This document shows positions 24,392 to 33,208 of a DNA stretch of 64,000 bases, one piece after another. A program made the position numbers and the translations under genes. The DNA comes from Pelomonas parva (lineage in GTDB: Bacteria > Pseudomonadota > Gammaproteobacteria > Burkholderiales > Burkholderiaceae_C). Below the pieces are notes generated by a model. It saw only the letters and a list, made by a program, of their open reading frames with translations, searched no databases and was not told where the DNA came from. The stretch covers positions 124,001 through 188,000 of the forward strand of contig NZ_JBIGHV010000006.1 in NCBI RefSeq assembly GCF_043555835.1, given 5' to 3'. The stretch's first letter is position 1; each line of letters begins with the position of its first letter.

Positions 24392-25912
24392 TCAGACCGC
24401 CGCCGCCACGACGCGGTTGCGGCCCTCGCGCTTGGCGGCGTAGAGCGCCTGGTCGGCCCGGCGCATCAAGTCCTCGTGGCTGCGGTCGACGGCCGTCAGT
24501 TCGGCCACGCCGATGGACACGGTCAGCCGCACCGGCGGGCCGGGCTGCTGCGGCGCGACTTCCAGCGCGGCGATGTGGCGGCGCAGGCGCTCGGCGGCGT
24601 CCAGCGCGTCGGGCAGCGTGGTCTCGGTCAGCAGGGCCACGAACTCCTCGCCGCCCAGGCGGGCGGGCAGATCGATCTCGCGCAGCGCGTGGCGGCAGCT
24701 GTCGGCCAGCTGGCGCAGCGCGGCATCGCCCACGGCGTGGCCGTGGCGGTCGTTGACGAGCTTGAAGTGGTCGATGTCCACCATCAGCAGCGACAGCGGC
24801 TTGCCCAGGCGCCGGCAGCGAGCCAGCTCGGCCTGGGCGCGGTCGTTGAAGTCGCGCCGGTTGGCCAGGCCGGTGAGCGCGTCGGTGCGGGCGAGCTGGT
24901 CCAGCCGCTGCTCGAGCTTCTTGCGCTCGGTGATGTCGAAAACGGTGGTGCGGCTGCGCACGAAGCGCCCCTGCTGGTCGCGCACGGCCGTGGCGCTGAC
25001 GAGCACGGGCAGCGTGCTGCCGTCGGCGCGCAGCAGCTCGAACTCGGTGTCCTGCAGGTGGCCGGTCTGCAGCAGCTGGGGAAAGCGCTCGCGGAAGCGC
25101 TGGCGGCTGGCGGGGGTCAGGAAGTCGCCATAGCTGCGGCCCAGCGCCTGCGCGGCGGTGAGGCCCAGCCAGCGCAGTTCGGTCTGGTTGATGCGCACGA
25201 GCCGGCCGTCGGCGCCCAGCGAGTGGTAGCCGCAGGGCGCGTTGTCGTAGAGGTCAGACACCTCGCGGCTCTTGGCCTGGATGTGGGCCATCAGGTCGAC
25301 GACGGCGCGCTGGTGCATGCCGATGGAGCGCAGGCTCAGGAACAGGAAGGCGCCGGTGGCCACCAGCAGCGTGAGCCAGGCGCTGATCTGGCGGTGGTAG
25401 ACCGCCTCGGGGATGGCGGTGTTGAGCCGACCGCTGACGAAGCCGGTGCCGGCCGCGAGGATGGCCAGGCCGGTGAGCAGCGCGAACGCCAGGCCCACGC
25501 GCGTCGAGTAGAGGGTGCTCGCGAGGTAGCAGCTCAGCACCAGCCAGAAGGTACTGGCCGAGATGAGCCCGAACGAGAACACGCCCGGCAAGCCCACGGC
25601 CCACAGCAGGCCCAGGAACAGGCCCGACAGCGCGTGGTAGGACAGCCGCCCGCGCAGCAGGAACACCGCGCCCACCAGCACCGCCAGCACCACATGCGAG
25701 GTGTAGACCGGCAACCAGCCGCTGATGGCCGAGCGCGACACCGAGATCGGCACGCCAATCAAGGCCACGACGCACATGCCCTGCCACAGGTCTTCGATGA
25801 ACTCGCGCTTGAGCTGGGCGAGCTGGGGCTCCAGCTGCAAGTCGGCGCCTGCGTCGCCAAGCGCCTCGGGCAAGGGAAGCGGCGCGTCAAGGCGGGAGGC
25901 GGGGGTGGGCAT
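24392..25912 (-). CDS. Membrane diguanylate cyclase with PAS and GGDEF domains
   Basis: 506 aa. ATG at 25912-25910; the open frame continues upstream without conserved sequence. Residues of about 50-205 form six or so transmembrane helices (MASE-like sensor). A PAS domain follows (about 225-345, LYDNAPCGYHSLGADGRL), then GGDEF with a GGEEF active site (LGGEEFVALL) and DALTGLANRRDF. It should make cyclic di-GMP from two GTP, controlling attachment or motility. The kinase at 43.9 kb with a cyclic-nucleotide domain is unlikely to be the receptor, since that fold binds cAMP-like ligands. Confidence 0.9.
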   Translation of the reverse strand: MPTPASRLDAPLPLPEALGDAGADLQLEPQLAQLKREFIEDLWQGMCVVALIGVPISVSRSAISGWLPVYTSHVVLAVLVGAVFLLRGRLSYHALSGLFLGLLWAVGLPGVFSFGLISASTFWLVLSCYLASTLYSTRVGLAFALLTGLAILAAGTGFVSGRLNTAIPEAVYHRQISAWLTLLVATGAFLFLSLRSIGMHQRAVVDLMAHIQAKSREVSDLYDNAPCGYHSLGADGRLVRINQTELRWLGLTAAQALGRSYGDFLTPASRQRFRERFPQLLQTGHLQDTEFELLRADGSTLPVLVSATAVRDQQGRFVRSRTTVFDITERKKLEQRLDQLARTDALTGLANRRDFNDRAQAELARCRRLGKPLSLLMVDIDHFKLVNDRHGHAVGDAALRQLADSCRHALREIDLPARLGGEEFVALLTETTLPDALDAAERLRRHIAALEVAPQQPGPPVRLTVSIGVAELTAVDRSHEDLMRRADQALYAAKREGRNRVVAAAV

Positions 25913-26030
25913 GGCGAGCGATTCTGCGGCCGCAGGCGCCGGCCGTCTGCGTGCGGCAATCCCGGGTTTGGCCTTGGCTCGCCAAGGCGATTGCGGCGTC
26001 GGTGGTACATTGCGGGCCATAGATTCGCGC

Positions 26031-26052
26031 AAGACCGTTTTCTCAAGGTCTT
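26031..26052 (+). other. Hairpin in the long leader of the cold-shock gene
   Basis: AAGACC and GGTCTT pair around a 10-nt loop, 150 nt before the cold-shock ATG. Long structured leaders are typical of cspA-type thermosensing mRNAs. That this one works so is inferred, and the transcription start is not known. Confidence 0.3.
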
Positions 26053-26202
26053 CACTGCAGCCCCGCCGGCCACCCCCTGGCCCGTTCTCGCGAGCGGCTC
26101 GCTTCAGCAAAACTCCCGGTGAGTGTTCTTGAGTGTTTCTGTCTCCGCACGGCATTTCGCCCGCGGAGGGTTCCATCCATTCCAACTTTCCAAGGAAACA
26201 CC

Positions 26203-26415
26203 ATGACAACAGAACTCGGCACCGTGAAGTGGTTCGACGACGGCAAGGGCTTCGGCTTCATCACGCCTGACGGCGGCGGCAAGGACTTGTTCGCCCACCA
26301 CAGCGAAATCAAGAACAGCGGCGGCTTCCGCTCGCTGGCCGAAGGCGCCAAGGTTGAATTCGAGACCAAGCAAGGCCCCAAGGGTCTGCAGGCGTCGAAC
26401 ATCCGCTCGCTCTGA
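26203..26415 (+). CDS. Cold-shock-domain protein (CspA family)
   Basis: 70 aa, canonical length. ATG 26203 follows AAGGA. RNA-binding motifs are present: KWFDDGKGFGFI (RNP1) and DLFAHHSEI (RNP2-like FAHHS), with a small C-terminal strand. It binds single-stranded RNA and prevents secondary structures. The leader is over 150 nt long. A strong hairpin follows the stop. Confidence 0.95.
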   Translation: MTTELGTVKWFDDGKGFGFITPDGGGKDLFAHHSEIKNSGGFRSLAEGAKVEFETKQGPKGLQASNIRSL

Positions 26416-26437
26416 TCTGCTGCGCTGACGCGCAACC

Positions 26438-26465
26438 ACCGCGGCGCCCCTCGGGGAGCCGCGGT
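26438..26465 (+). terminator. Strong hairpin behind the cold-shock gene
   Basis: ACCGCGGC and GCCGCGGT form an 8-bp outer stem. Inside it CCCC-TC-GGGG forms an inner stem. Together they make a very stable structure, but an A-rich rather than T-rich tract follows. It may separate the cold-shock gene from the small gene downstream or protect the message end. Confidence 0.5.
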
Positions 26466-26483
26466 CACAACAAGAAGAAGAAC

Positions 26484-26708
26484 TTGAACATCAATAACAA
26501 CAACAACATCGAAGTGGGGCGCTACGTCGTCTCCCCCATGACCCAGCCGCGGCATGGCGGCGGCTTTGACGCCGTCGTGTCCATCCGCTCCGGCCGGGGC
26601 ATGGCCAGCGTGGACCGCATCCTGCAGTTCACGCCGTGCTTCACGAGCCAGCAGGCGGCTCTGCACTACGCCAAGGCCCACGGCCTGGCCTGGGCGCATT
26701 GCCATTGA
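26484..26708 (+). CDS. Small unknown protein with TTG start and Asn-rich N-terminus
   Basis: 74 aa. It begins at TTG 26484, 4 nt behind AAGAAGAA, and has an Asn run (NINNNNN) followed by IEVGRYVVSP. The centre reads VVSIRSGRGMASVDRIL and the C-terminus ends AHGLAWAHCH. No family is recognised. It sits between the cold-shock and IF-1 genes on the same strand, so it could be co-expressed with them under cold stress (inference). Coding reality is supported by position and good codon use after the Asn run. Confidence 0.55.
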   Translation: MNINNNNNIEVGRYVVSPMTQPRHGGGFDAVVSIRSGRGMASVDRILQFTPCFTSQQAALHYAKAHGLAWAHCH

Positions 26709-26783
26709 CCTTCGCCGGCTGCAACCAGGGCCGGCGCGTCACGTGCCCGGCTCTCCTCATCAAATCAAACACGGAGCCCAGAC

Positions 26784-27050
26784 ATGGCCAAAGAAGAACT
26801 CATTGAGATGCAGGGCACCGTGCACGAAGTGCTGCCCGACTCGCGCTTTCGCGTGACGCTGACGAACGGCCACGAGGTCATCGCCTACACGGGCGGCAAG
26901 ATGCGCAAGCATCACATCCGCATCCTGGCCGGCGACAACGTGTCGCTGGAGATGTCGCCCTATGACCTGAGCAAGGGCCGCATCACCTTCCGCCACCTGG
27001 CCGGCCGCACCGGCCCGGGCATGGGCGCACCGGGCGGCCAGCGCCGCTGA
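26784..27050 (+). CDS. infA: Translation initiation factor IF-1 (copy A)
   Basis: 88 aa. ATG 26784. It is the standard S1/OB-fold IF-1 (residues 1-72: AKEELIEMQG, RIKK-like GKMRKHHIRIL, SPYDLSKGRITFR) plus a 16-residue Gly/Arg-rich tail. It binds the ribosomal A site during initiation. Compared with copy B at 29590 only residues 12, 14, 25 and 52 differ within the first 72. A dispersed repeat starts 8 nt after the stop. Confidence 0.96.
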   Translation: MAKEELIEMQGTVHEVLPDSRFRVTLTNGHEVIAYTGGKMRKHHIRILAGDNVSLEMSPYDLSKGRITFRHLAGRTGPGMGAPGGQRR

Positions 27051-27058
27051 AACAAGTA

Positions 27059-27195
27059 CCCCTCGCCCAGTCCTGCGCCGCTGAACGCGGGCGTGCCTGG
27101 TCGGTCCCCCGAGGGGACGGCGATGCTTGCCGGATCTACCGGCAAGCACATCGCCCACCGGGCCGGCTTGGGAGCGGCCCGGCGCTCGGCCCGAA
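27059..27195 (-). repeat. Dispersed structured repeat, copy 1
   Basis: Read on the minus strand it runs from GGGCCGAGCGCCGGGCC to the GAGGGG end, like copies at 41521 and 56884. Internal hairpins: outer GGCGATG/CATCGCC, an inner stem CTTGCCGG/CCGGCAAG, and GTCCCC-TCG-GGGGAC. The CCCCTCG end lies 8 nt behind the infA stop. It may act as a transcript-end element for infA. Confidence 0.8.
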
Positions 27196-27227
27196 CGCAA
27201 ATTCATGCATCGTGCCGCCCGCGTTGG

Positions 27228-27782
27228 TCAGGCCGGCGTGCTCCGCCGCCGGCTGACCCACAGCCCACCGAGACCCACCGCCAGCAGCGCCACGCTGCCC
27301 GGCTCCGGCACCGCCGAGATGTTGTCGAGCTGGAAGCCCGACGTGGCGCTGAACCTGACCTCGCTCAAGCCCAGCCACTGGCTGTCGAACTGCGTCGTGG
27401 TCATCGCGCCCAGCGCCAGCGTCTGCATCGCCACCTGCTGGCCGTCCAGCAGGCCCGTGATGGCCAACTCGCCCGGTGTGTCGCCGAGGTCGAAGTAGCC
27501 GAAGTCCAGGCTGGCCAGGCCAAAGAGCCCGCCCGCTGCCGGCCGCAATGTCAGCGGGCCCGCCCCCAGAAAGCCGCCGACCAGCCAGCCGTTGCCGGCG
27601 CCGTCGTCCAGCAGCAGATAGTCCGCCGCCTGACCCGACAGCGTGAAGCCGCCCTCGGTGTAGGTCGCAACGTTGCCGGCGTCGATGTCGATCACGCCGG
27701 GGTTGTCGAAGCGCACCGGCGCTGCCTGCGCCGCGCTGGCCAGGCCGAGCAGCACGCTGGCTGCGAGAAGTTTGAGTTTCAT
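27228..27782 (-). CDS. PEP-CTERM sorting-domain protein
   Basis: 184 aa. ATG at 27782-27780; signal peptide 1-20 (ends AAQA). The beta-rich middle has no enzyme motif. The C-terminus is VPEPGSVALLAVGLGGLWV followed by SRRR, the standard PEP-CTERM tripartite signal recognised by EpsH-type exosortase. It is a probable extracellular matrix or surface protein. The DUF4331 gene lies 20 nt upstream on the same strand and probably forms an operon with it. Confidence 0.85.
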   Translation of the reverse strand: MKLKLLAASVLLGLASAAQAAPVRFDNPGVIDIDAGNVATYTEGGFTLSGQAADYLLLDDGAGNGWLVGGFLGAGPLTLRPAAGGLFGLASLDFGYFDLGDTPGELAITGLLDGQQVAMQTLALGAMTTTQFDSQWLGLSEVRFSATSGFQLDNISAVPEPGSVALLAVGLGGLWVSRRRSTPA

Positions 27783-27802
27783 GATGCGTCCTCGCTCTGG
27801 GT

Positions 27803-29341
27803 TCAGTTGGAGCCCGGGTTGGGCGTGTTCAGGTACGGGAAGCCCGGCAACAAAGGCACGACGGCCTGGTCGACCGCGTCATGCAGCTTGAAGGTCGTGC
27901 TGCCCAGCGGCACCTTGCTCGGGTTGCACTCCGCCCCGAAGCCCAGCGCATTGGCATTGCCGTTGGCCACGCACAGCCCGCCCATGACGGCGACGAGCGA
28001 GATGTCGACGATGTCGTCCTTGGGGCGGCGGCCGTTGGGGTAGCCGGCGAAGTCGCTGGCGCCGTTCAGGATGCTGCCGACGATGCCCAGCCGCTGCTGC
28101 TGCGCGAACGGGGTCGGCGCGATGGCGGTGTTGAGCCGCAGCATCTCCGAGGCGACGACATTGGCCGGCTTGTTGACGCCGGGGATGCCGGTGAGGAAGG
28201 TCGTGACGAGGTCCAGCCGCGGCAGGTTGGTCGGCGCGACGCCGGGCAGGGCCAGCGCGATCTCCAGCAGCGCGGGCAGCGTCGGGTGGGTCACATAGGT
28301 GGCGAACTGGCCGTCCTTGGATGGCACCGAGGCATTGAACTTGTCCTTGTCCGGCAGACCGATGACGACTTCGTTGACCAGCGGCATGCCCAGCCGCGAC
28401 ACCTGCGCCCAGGCGCCGCCGTGCGTGATGGCCGTGTTGTAGCCGCTCGGCGGGTTGGCGTTGACGAGCTGACTCTGGCGCACGCTGGCGCTCGTCCAGC
28501 CGCCGATGGTCGTCTCGCCGCCCTGCGTCAGGCAGGCGATGGGCACCTCGACGGCCAGCGACGTGACGTTCTTGCCCTGGATGGAATTGGCGGCAGCGGC
28601 GTTGATGAGGGCCGGGTCGGTGATGACGCCGACGGGCGCATTGACGAGGTCGAAGATGACGCCCAGGTTGACGGCGAAGCTCTCCTGCCGCTGGCCGACG
28701 AACACGCGGCTGGCGCCGCAGCCCGGGATGTCGACGCTGTAGACATGTTGCGCGGCATAGCCGGCGTAGTCGGGCAGCGTCTTGACGCCGATGTGGTCGC
28801 TGGGCTTGTCGAACAGTGGCGTGCCGGTCTTGGGGTTGGTGACGGTGGTGCTGGTGCCGGTGCGGCGGTCACCGCGCACGACGTTGAGCGTGAACTTCTC
28901 GTTGACGTTCAGCGCCACCGCATTGGGCGCCGTGACCTGGCCCGCCTGTGTCAGCGGGATGGGCACCATCTGGTTGCCAATGGGCAGCGCGATCGCCTTC
29001 AACAGGTTCTTGAACTGGAACTGGAAGGTCACGTCCTCCTTGGCGTCGCCGTTGCTGTCGACATGGATCTCGTACAGCGCATTCGGGTCGAGCTTGAAGT
29101 AGTTCGGGCCGCCGTAGGGGTCCTGCAGCGGCAGGTAGTTGGCGATCAGCGTCACGTAGCCGGCGCGGCCGGACTCGTAGCTGCGGAACATGTAGAAGTC
29201 CGTGCCGTCGATGCGCGGCGCGCCGGTGATGGACGGCGCCTCGCGGTGGCTGGAGGCGTGCGCGGCAGGCAGCGCCAGGCTGGCGAGCGCCGCGGCGCAG
29301 GCGGTGGACAGCAAGGCACGGTGCAGGGGTGGCAGGGTCAT
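27803..29341 (-). CDS. DUF4331 secreted protein
   Basis: 512 aa. ATG at 29341-29339 behind AGGAG. The signal peptide covers about 30 residues (ends PAAHA). The DUF4331 hallmark SSHREAPSITGAPRIDGTDF follows directly, with DFYMFRSYE and a conserved NFVDISL-like C-terminal block (KDDIVDISLVAVMGGLC). Family members are abundant exported proteins of unknown function. It precedes the PEP-CTERM gene by 20 nt, which suggests co-transcription. Confidence 0.88.
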   Translation of the reverse strand: MTLPPLHRALLSTACAAALASLALPAAHASSHREAPSITGAPRIDGTDFYMFRSYESGRAGYVTLIANYLPLQDPYGGPNYFKLDPNALYEIHVDSNGDAKEDVTFQFQFKNLLKAIALPIGNQMVPIPLTQAGQVTAPNAVALNVNEKFTLNVVRGDRRTGTSTTVTNPKTGTPLFDKPSDHIGVKTLPDYAGYAAQHVYSVDIPGCGASRVFVGQRQESFAVNLGVIFDLVNAPVGVITDPALINAAAANSIQGKNVTSLAVEVPIACLTQGGETTIGGWTSASVRQSQLVNANPPSGYNTAITHGGAWAQVSRLGMPLVNEVVIGLPDKDKFNASVPSKDGQFATYVTHPTLPALLEIALALPGVAPTNLPRLDLVTTFLTGIPGVNKPANVVASEMLRLNTAIAPTPFAQQQRLGIVGSILNGASDFAGYPNGRRPKDDIVDISLVAVMGGLCVANGNANALGFGAECNPSKVPLGSTTFKLHDAVDQAVVPLLPGFPYLNTPNPGSN

Positions 29342-29589
29342 GATGGGCGCTCCTGGCGAAGGGGTCTCGCCGCCTGGCGACATGCCGGCTGCGAGCGCGG
29401 CCTTCAGCCATGACGGCCGCAAAGAGGCTTACGTGAGCGGGCGCAAACGGATGCAAGGGCGCGTTGCCGGCTGACGCTCGAAGACACGACGTGTGAACCC
29501 GCGCATCCGGGTGGGCAGGCACTGCGTAACGGTTCCCCCGTCTTGCGAGTCGTGCTAGCCTTTTGCGTCCCGTCACGACCGGAGTTCCA

Positions 29590-29841
29590 TTGGCTAAAGA
29601 AGAACTGATCGAAATGCAGGGTGTCGTCAACGAAGTCCTGCCCGACTCGCGCTTCCGCGTGAAGCTGACGAACGGCCACGAAGTCATCGCCTACACCGGC
29701 GGCAAGATGCGCAAGCACCACATCCGCATCCTGGCGGGTGACAGCGTGTCGCTGGAGATGTCGCCCTATGACCTGAGCAAGGGCCGCATCACGTTCCGCC
29801 ACCTCGGCACGCCGCGCACCACGCCGGGCCAGCGTTACTGA
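29590..29841 (+). CDS. infA: Translation initiation factor IF-1 (copy B, TTG start)
   Basis: 83 aa. The start is TTG 29590, 5 nt after GGAG. Protein sequence is nearly identical to copy A (68 of 72 core residues), with a different 11-residue tail ending PGQRY. IF-1 genes are usually single or dispersed; two within 2.8 kb is notable. A TTG start implies lower translation, perhaps a backup or condition-specific form. The upstream region is unlike that of copy A. Confidence 0.93.
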   Translation: MAKEELIEMQGVVNEVLPDSRFRVKLTNGHEVIAYTGGKMRKHHIRILAGDSVSLEMSPYDLSKGRITFRHLGTPRTTPGQRY

Positions 29842-29984
29842 ACACCTGCTGACAGCAAGGCACCGGGCCACCGGTGAGCCCTGACGGGTGATGCCGCGCG
29901 CCGGACGCGCGGCGGGGCCCGCCGCAGGGTTCACTAAACTCTCGCCCTTTTGCTCGCGCGCGCTGCGCCCGAGCGCCCGTGCCC

Positions 29985-30659
29985 ATGTCCGCAGTCCCCG
30001 CGCAGCTTCCCGCCGCCGAGCCCCTGGCCCGGCTGCTGCTGCAATGGGGCGTGGCGCCGGTGCGCACCGCGCCCGTGGCCGAGCGGCTGGGCGGCTGGCT
30101 GGGCTGGGCGGAGGCCATCGGCCTGTCGCAGCTGCTGGCCACGCCGCCATCGGCTGAGGCCAACGTCGCCGCCCGCCGCGAAGCGCAGGACTGGGCCGCT
30201 GCCGCGCTGGACCGGCTGCAGGCCGACCTGACCGCCGCCTTCGACGACGCGCTGCTGGCGCAGGACGCGGCCGAGCCCGCGCCCGAGGGCGTGCCGCTGG
30301 CCGACCTGCTGGCGCCCTTTCGCCTGCACCACGCGCAGCAGCAGCGCAGCATGGCCGCGCGCATCGCCACGCTGCGCGAGCGGCTGCGGCCGCGCATGGC
30401 CGAGGCCTCGGGGCCATTGGCGCGGCTGGCAGTACTGGACGCCGTGTTCGAGCGCACCGCCGTCTTGCACGAGCGCCAGGCCCTCACGGGCCTGCCCGCG
30501 CTGCTGACGAAACGCGCCGAGGCCCACCAGGCCGCCGACCCCCGCCACTGGCGCCAACGCTTCTGGGCCGACCTGCAGCGCGCGCTGCGAGCCGAGCTGG
30601 ACCTCCGATTGCAACCGGTGCTGGGCCTCATTGAGGCGCTGAACCAAGCTGACTGCTGA
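29985..30659 (+). CDS. DUF3348 protein, first gene of the stator-like operon
   Basis: 224 aa from ATG 29985 (GTG 29979 is also possible). It is predominantly helical, with no signal peptide. LDRLQADLTAAFDDALL, MAARIATLRERLRPRMAEA and WRQRFWADLQRALRAELDLRLQPVLGLIEAL are amphipathic helices typical of DUF3348. Its stop overlaps the next start (ATGA), so translation is coupled with the DUF802 gene. The role is unknown; conserved linkage suggests a cytoplasmic factor for the channel complex. Confidence 0.78.
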   Translation: MSAVPAQLPAAEPLARLLLQWGVAPVRTAPVAERLGGWLGWAEAIGLSQLLATPPSAEANVAARREAQDWAAAALDRLQADLTAAFDDALLAQDAAEPAPEGVPLADLLAPFRLHHAQQQRSMAARIATLRERLRPRMAEASGPLARLAVLDAVFERTAVLHERQALTGLPALLTKRAEAHQAADPRHWRQRFWADLQRALRAELDLRLQPVLGLIEALNQADC

Positions 30660-33208
30660 TGAACCGTTTCCTGCACGCCCTCTACCCCCTCGCACTGGCC
30701 GCCGGCCTCGCGGGCATTGCCGGCGCCGCGCTGGCCGCCGCACGCCACCACCCGGTGGCGCTGGCGATGACGCTGCTGATCGCGGCCTTCTTCGTGCTGG
30801 GCGTGCTGGAGCTGCGCGCCTTCCGCCGCGCGGGCCGGGAGCTGGATGCCGCCCTGGCCGTCGAACCGGGTGACGACTGGGTCGGCACCGTGCCAGCCAC
30901 GTTGCGGGCCAGCGTGCAGCAGCGCCTGGACGGCCTGCGCGTGGCGCTGCCCGGCTTGGCGCTGGCGCCGGCACTAGCCGGCCTGCTGGTGCTGCTGGGC
31001 ATGCTGGGCACCTTCATCGGCCTGGTCATCACGCTGAGCAGCACGGCCAGCGCGCTGGGCCAGACGGCCGACCTTGCCGCGCTGCGCAACGCCTTGGGCG
31101 CGCCTGTGCAAGGCCTGGGCCTGGCCTTCAGCGCCAGCGTGGCCGGCGTGGCCGGCTCGGCCATGCTGGGCCTGATGGTGGCGCTGGCCCGCCGCGAGCG
31201 CGCCGCCGTCGGCGCCCGGCTGGACGTGGCGCTGCTGGGCCGGCTGCGCCCGCTGACGGCCGCGCACCGGCGCGCCATCGAGCAGCAGGCGGCCGAGGCT
31301 GCCGCGACTGAAGCTGCACGCCAGAACCAGTTCGAACTCGTCGCCCAGCTGCAGACCTTCGCCCAAGCGATGGCCGACCAGCTCGCCGCGCAGAACGCGC
31401 AGTTCCACGGCGAGACGAGCAAGGCCTACGAGAAGCTCGCCGCCAGCGTGGACACGACGTTGCGCACCAGCCTGACGGACGCCGCCCGCCTGGCCGGCGC
31501 CGCCATCCAGCCCGCCGCCGAGGCCGCGATGGCCGGCATCGCCCGCGAGGCTGCGGCCCTGCACGAGCGCGTCGGCGCGCAGGTCGGCGAGCAGCTCACG
31601 GCCTTGAGCACGCGCTTCGAGGCCGGCGCCGCACAGATCGCACAGCAAGGCGAAGCCGCCGCCCGCGCCCAAGGTGAAGGCCTGGCGCGGCAACGCGAGG
31701 CCGCGCTGCAGCTGCTGGCCGACACCGGCCGCGCGACCCAGCAGGCCGTTGACCGTCTTGCCGAACGTGCCGCCGCCGATGCACAAGCGCTGCTGGCTGC
31801 CCAGGCCGAGGCCGACGCCGCCCGCGCCGCCGCGCTGCAGGCGCAGGTCGACGCGCTGGCGCAGCAACGCAGCGCCGCCCAACAGGCCATGGCCGACGCG
31901 GCCGAGCGCTTTGCCGCGCAGACGCAGGACCTGCTGGACCGCGTGGCCGAGGCGCAAGCCCGCCAGCAGCAGTCGCAAGCCGAGCAGGACGCCCAGCGCC
32001 GGGCGGACGCGAAGGCCGAGGCCGAAGCGCTGGCCCAGCAACGTGCCGCCAACGAACAACTGCTCGCCGCCCAGCGCGAGGCGGCGCAACAGCTGCTGGC
32101 CGACAGCGGCGCCCGCGCGCAGCAGGCGCTGACCGAGCTGAGCACTGGCTTCGCGGCGCAGACGAAAGACCTGCTGGACCGCATCGCCGACACGCAGACC
32201 CGCCACGCGGCGATGCAGGCCGAGCTGGATGCCCAAGCGCGCACCGAGGCCCGCGCCGAAGCGCTGGCGCTGGCCGAGCAGCGCGCCGCCAATGAGCAAC
32301 TGCTGGCCGCCCAGCGAGAGGCCGCGCAGCAGTTGCTGGCGGCCAGCGGCCAGCGCGCGCAGGACGCGTTGACCGAGCTGACGGCTGGTTTCGCTGCGCA
32401 GACGCAGGCCGCCGTCGGCGCGCTGGCCGCTGCGCACACGCAGCTGCAATCGGCCCACGCGGCCCATGACGCCGAGCGCCTGGCCGCCTGGCGCACCGAG
32501 TTGCAGGCCGCAGGCGCCGCGCAGCTGGCCCAGCAACAGCAGCTGGCCGACGGCCTGTTGCAGCACACGCGCGAACTGGTCGCCCAGACCGAGGCGCAAG
32601 CCAAGACGACGCTCAGCGAAGCCGGCGCGCTGCTGCAGGCTGCCGGCGAGGCGCCGCGCGCCGCCGTCGAGGTGGTGGCTGCGCTGCGTGAGCAGTTGGC
32701 GCAAAGTCAGGCCCAGGACCGCGCCGCGCTGGCCGAGCGCGCGGAACTCATGCAGACGGTATCGACGCTGCTGGCCTCGCTGCAGCAGGCGGCCGGCGAG
32801 CAGCGCGCGGCGATCGACACGATGTTGGCCGGCGCGGCGTCGCAGGTGGACACGCTGGTGGGCAGCTCCGCCACCCAGCTGGAAGCGCTGGGCCTGCGCT
32901 TCACCGAGCAGGCCGGCGCGACCGGCCAGGCGCTCGCCGACGCGGCCACCACCATCGCCGCCAGCGCCGCCGAAATGGGCAGCCTGGGCGAGGGCTTTGG
33001 CGCGGCGGTGGAGCAGTTCCAGGGCGCCAACACGCAGCTGGTGCAGCACCTGGCCGCGCTGGAGGAGCGCCTGGGCCAGACGATGACGCGCAGTGACGAG
33101 CAGCTGGGCTATTACGTGGCGCAGGCGCGCGAGGTCATCGACCTGTGCCTGGGTTCGCAAAAACAGGTGCTGGACGCGCTGCAGACGACGGCGGCTGCCA
33201 ATGGATGA
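30659..33208 (+). CDS. DUF802 protein: TolQ/MotA-like channel with long coiled-coil tail
   Basis: 849 aa. Four hydrophobic helices: about 8-28, 30-52, 100-127 and 148-172. The third carries LLGMLGTFIGLVITL and the fourth GLAFSASVAGVAGSAMLG; both match the ion-channel helices of TolQ/ExbB/MotA/ZorA. From about residue 200 the protein is a soluble Ala/Gln-rich coiled coil of more than 600 residues, with an 80-residue repeat near 418-577. An OmpA/MotB-like partner is encoded next with an 8-nt overlap. By architecture it resembles ZorA, in which a tail projects into the cytoplasm. Proton-driven function is inferred. Confidence 0.82.
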   Translation: MNRFLHALYPLALAAGLAGIAGAALAAARHHPVALAMTLLIAAFFVLGVLELRAFRRAGRELDAALAVEPGDDWVGTVPATLRASVQQRLDGLRVALPGLALAPALAGLLVLLGMLGTFIGLVITLSSTASALGQTADLAALRNALGAPVQGLGLAFSASVAGVAGSAMLGLMVALARRERAAVGARLDVALLGRLRPLTAAHRRAIEQQAAEAAATEAARQNQFELVAQLQTFAQAMADQLAAQNAQFHGETSKAYEKLAASVDTTLRTSLTDAARLAGAAIQPAAEAAMAGIAREAAALHERVGAQVGEQLTALSTRFEAGAAQIAQQGEAAARAQGEGLARQREAALQLLADTGRATQQAVDRLAERAAADAQALLAAQAEADAARAAALQAQVDALAQQRSAAQQAMADAAERFAAQTQDLLDRVAEAQARQQQSQAEQDAQRRADAKAEAEALAQQRAANEQLLAAQREAAQQLLADSGARAQQALTELSTGFAAQTKDLLDRIADTQTRHAAMQAELDAQARTEARAEALALAEQRAANEQLLAAQREAAQQLLAASGQRAQDALTELTAGFAAQTQAAVGALAAAHTQLQSAHAAHDAERLAAWRTELQAAGAAQLAQQQQLADGLLQHTRELVAQTEAQAKTTLSEAGALLQAAGEAPRAAVEVVAALREQLAQSQAQDRAALAERAELMQTVSTLLASLQQAAGEQRAAIDTMLAGAASQVDTLVGSSATQLEALGLRFTEQAGATGQALADAATTIAASAAEMGSLGEGFGAAVEQFQGANTQLVQHLAALEERLGQTMTRSDEQLGYYVAQAREVIDLCLGSQKQVLDALQTTAAANG
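31910..32389 (+). repeat. Tandem 240-bp coding repeat in the DUF802 tail
   Basis: The segment beginning FAAQTQDLLDR recurs at exact 240-bp steps (31910, 32150, 32390), giving an 80-residue period. Each unit contains QQRAANEQLLAAQREAAQQ and ALTEL followed by GFAAQT. A more worn unit precedes it. Such repeats allow the coiled-coil length to change by unequal recombination. Confidence 0.85.
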
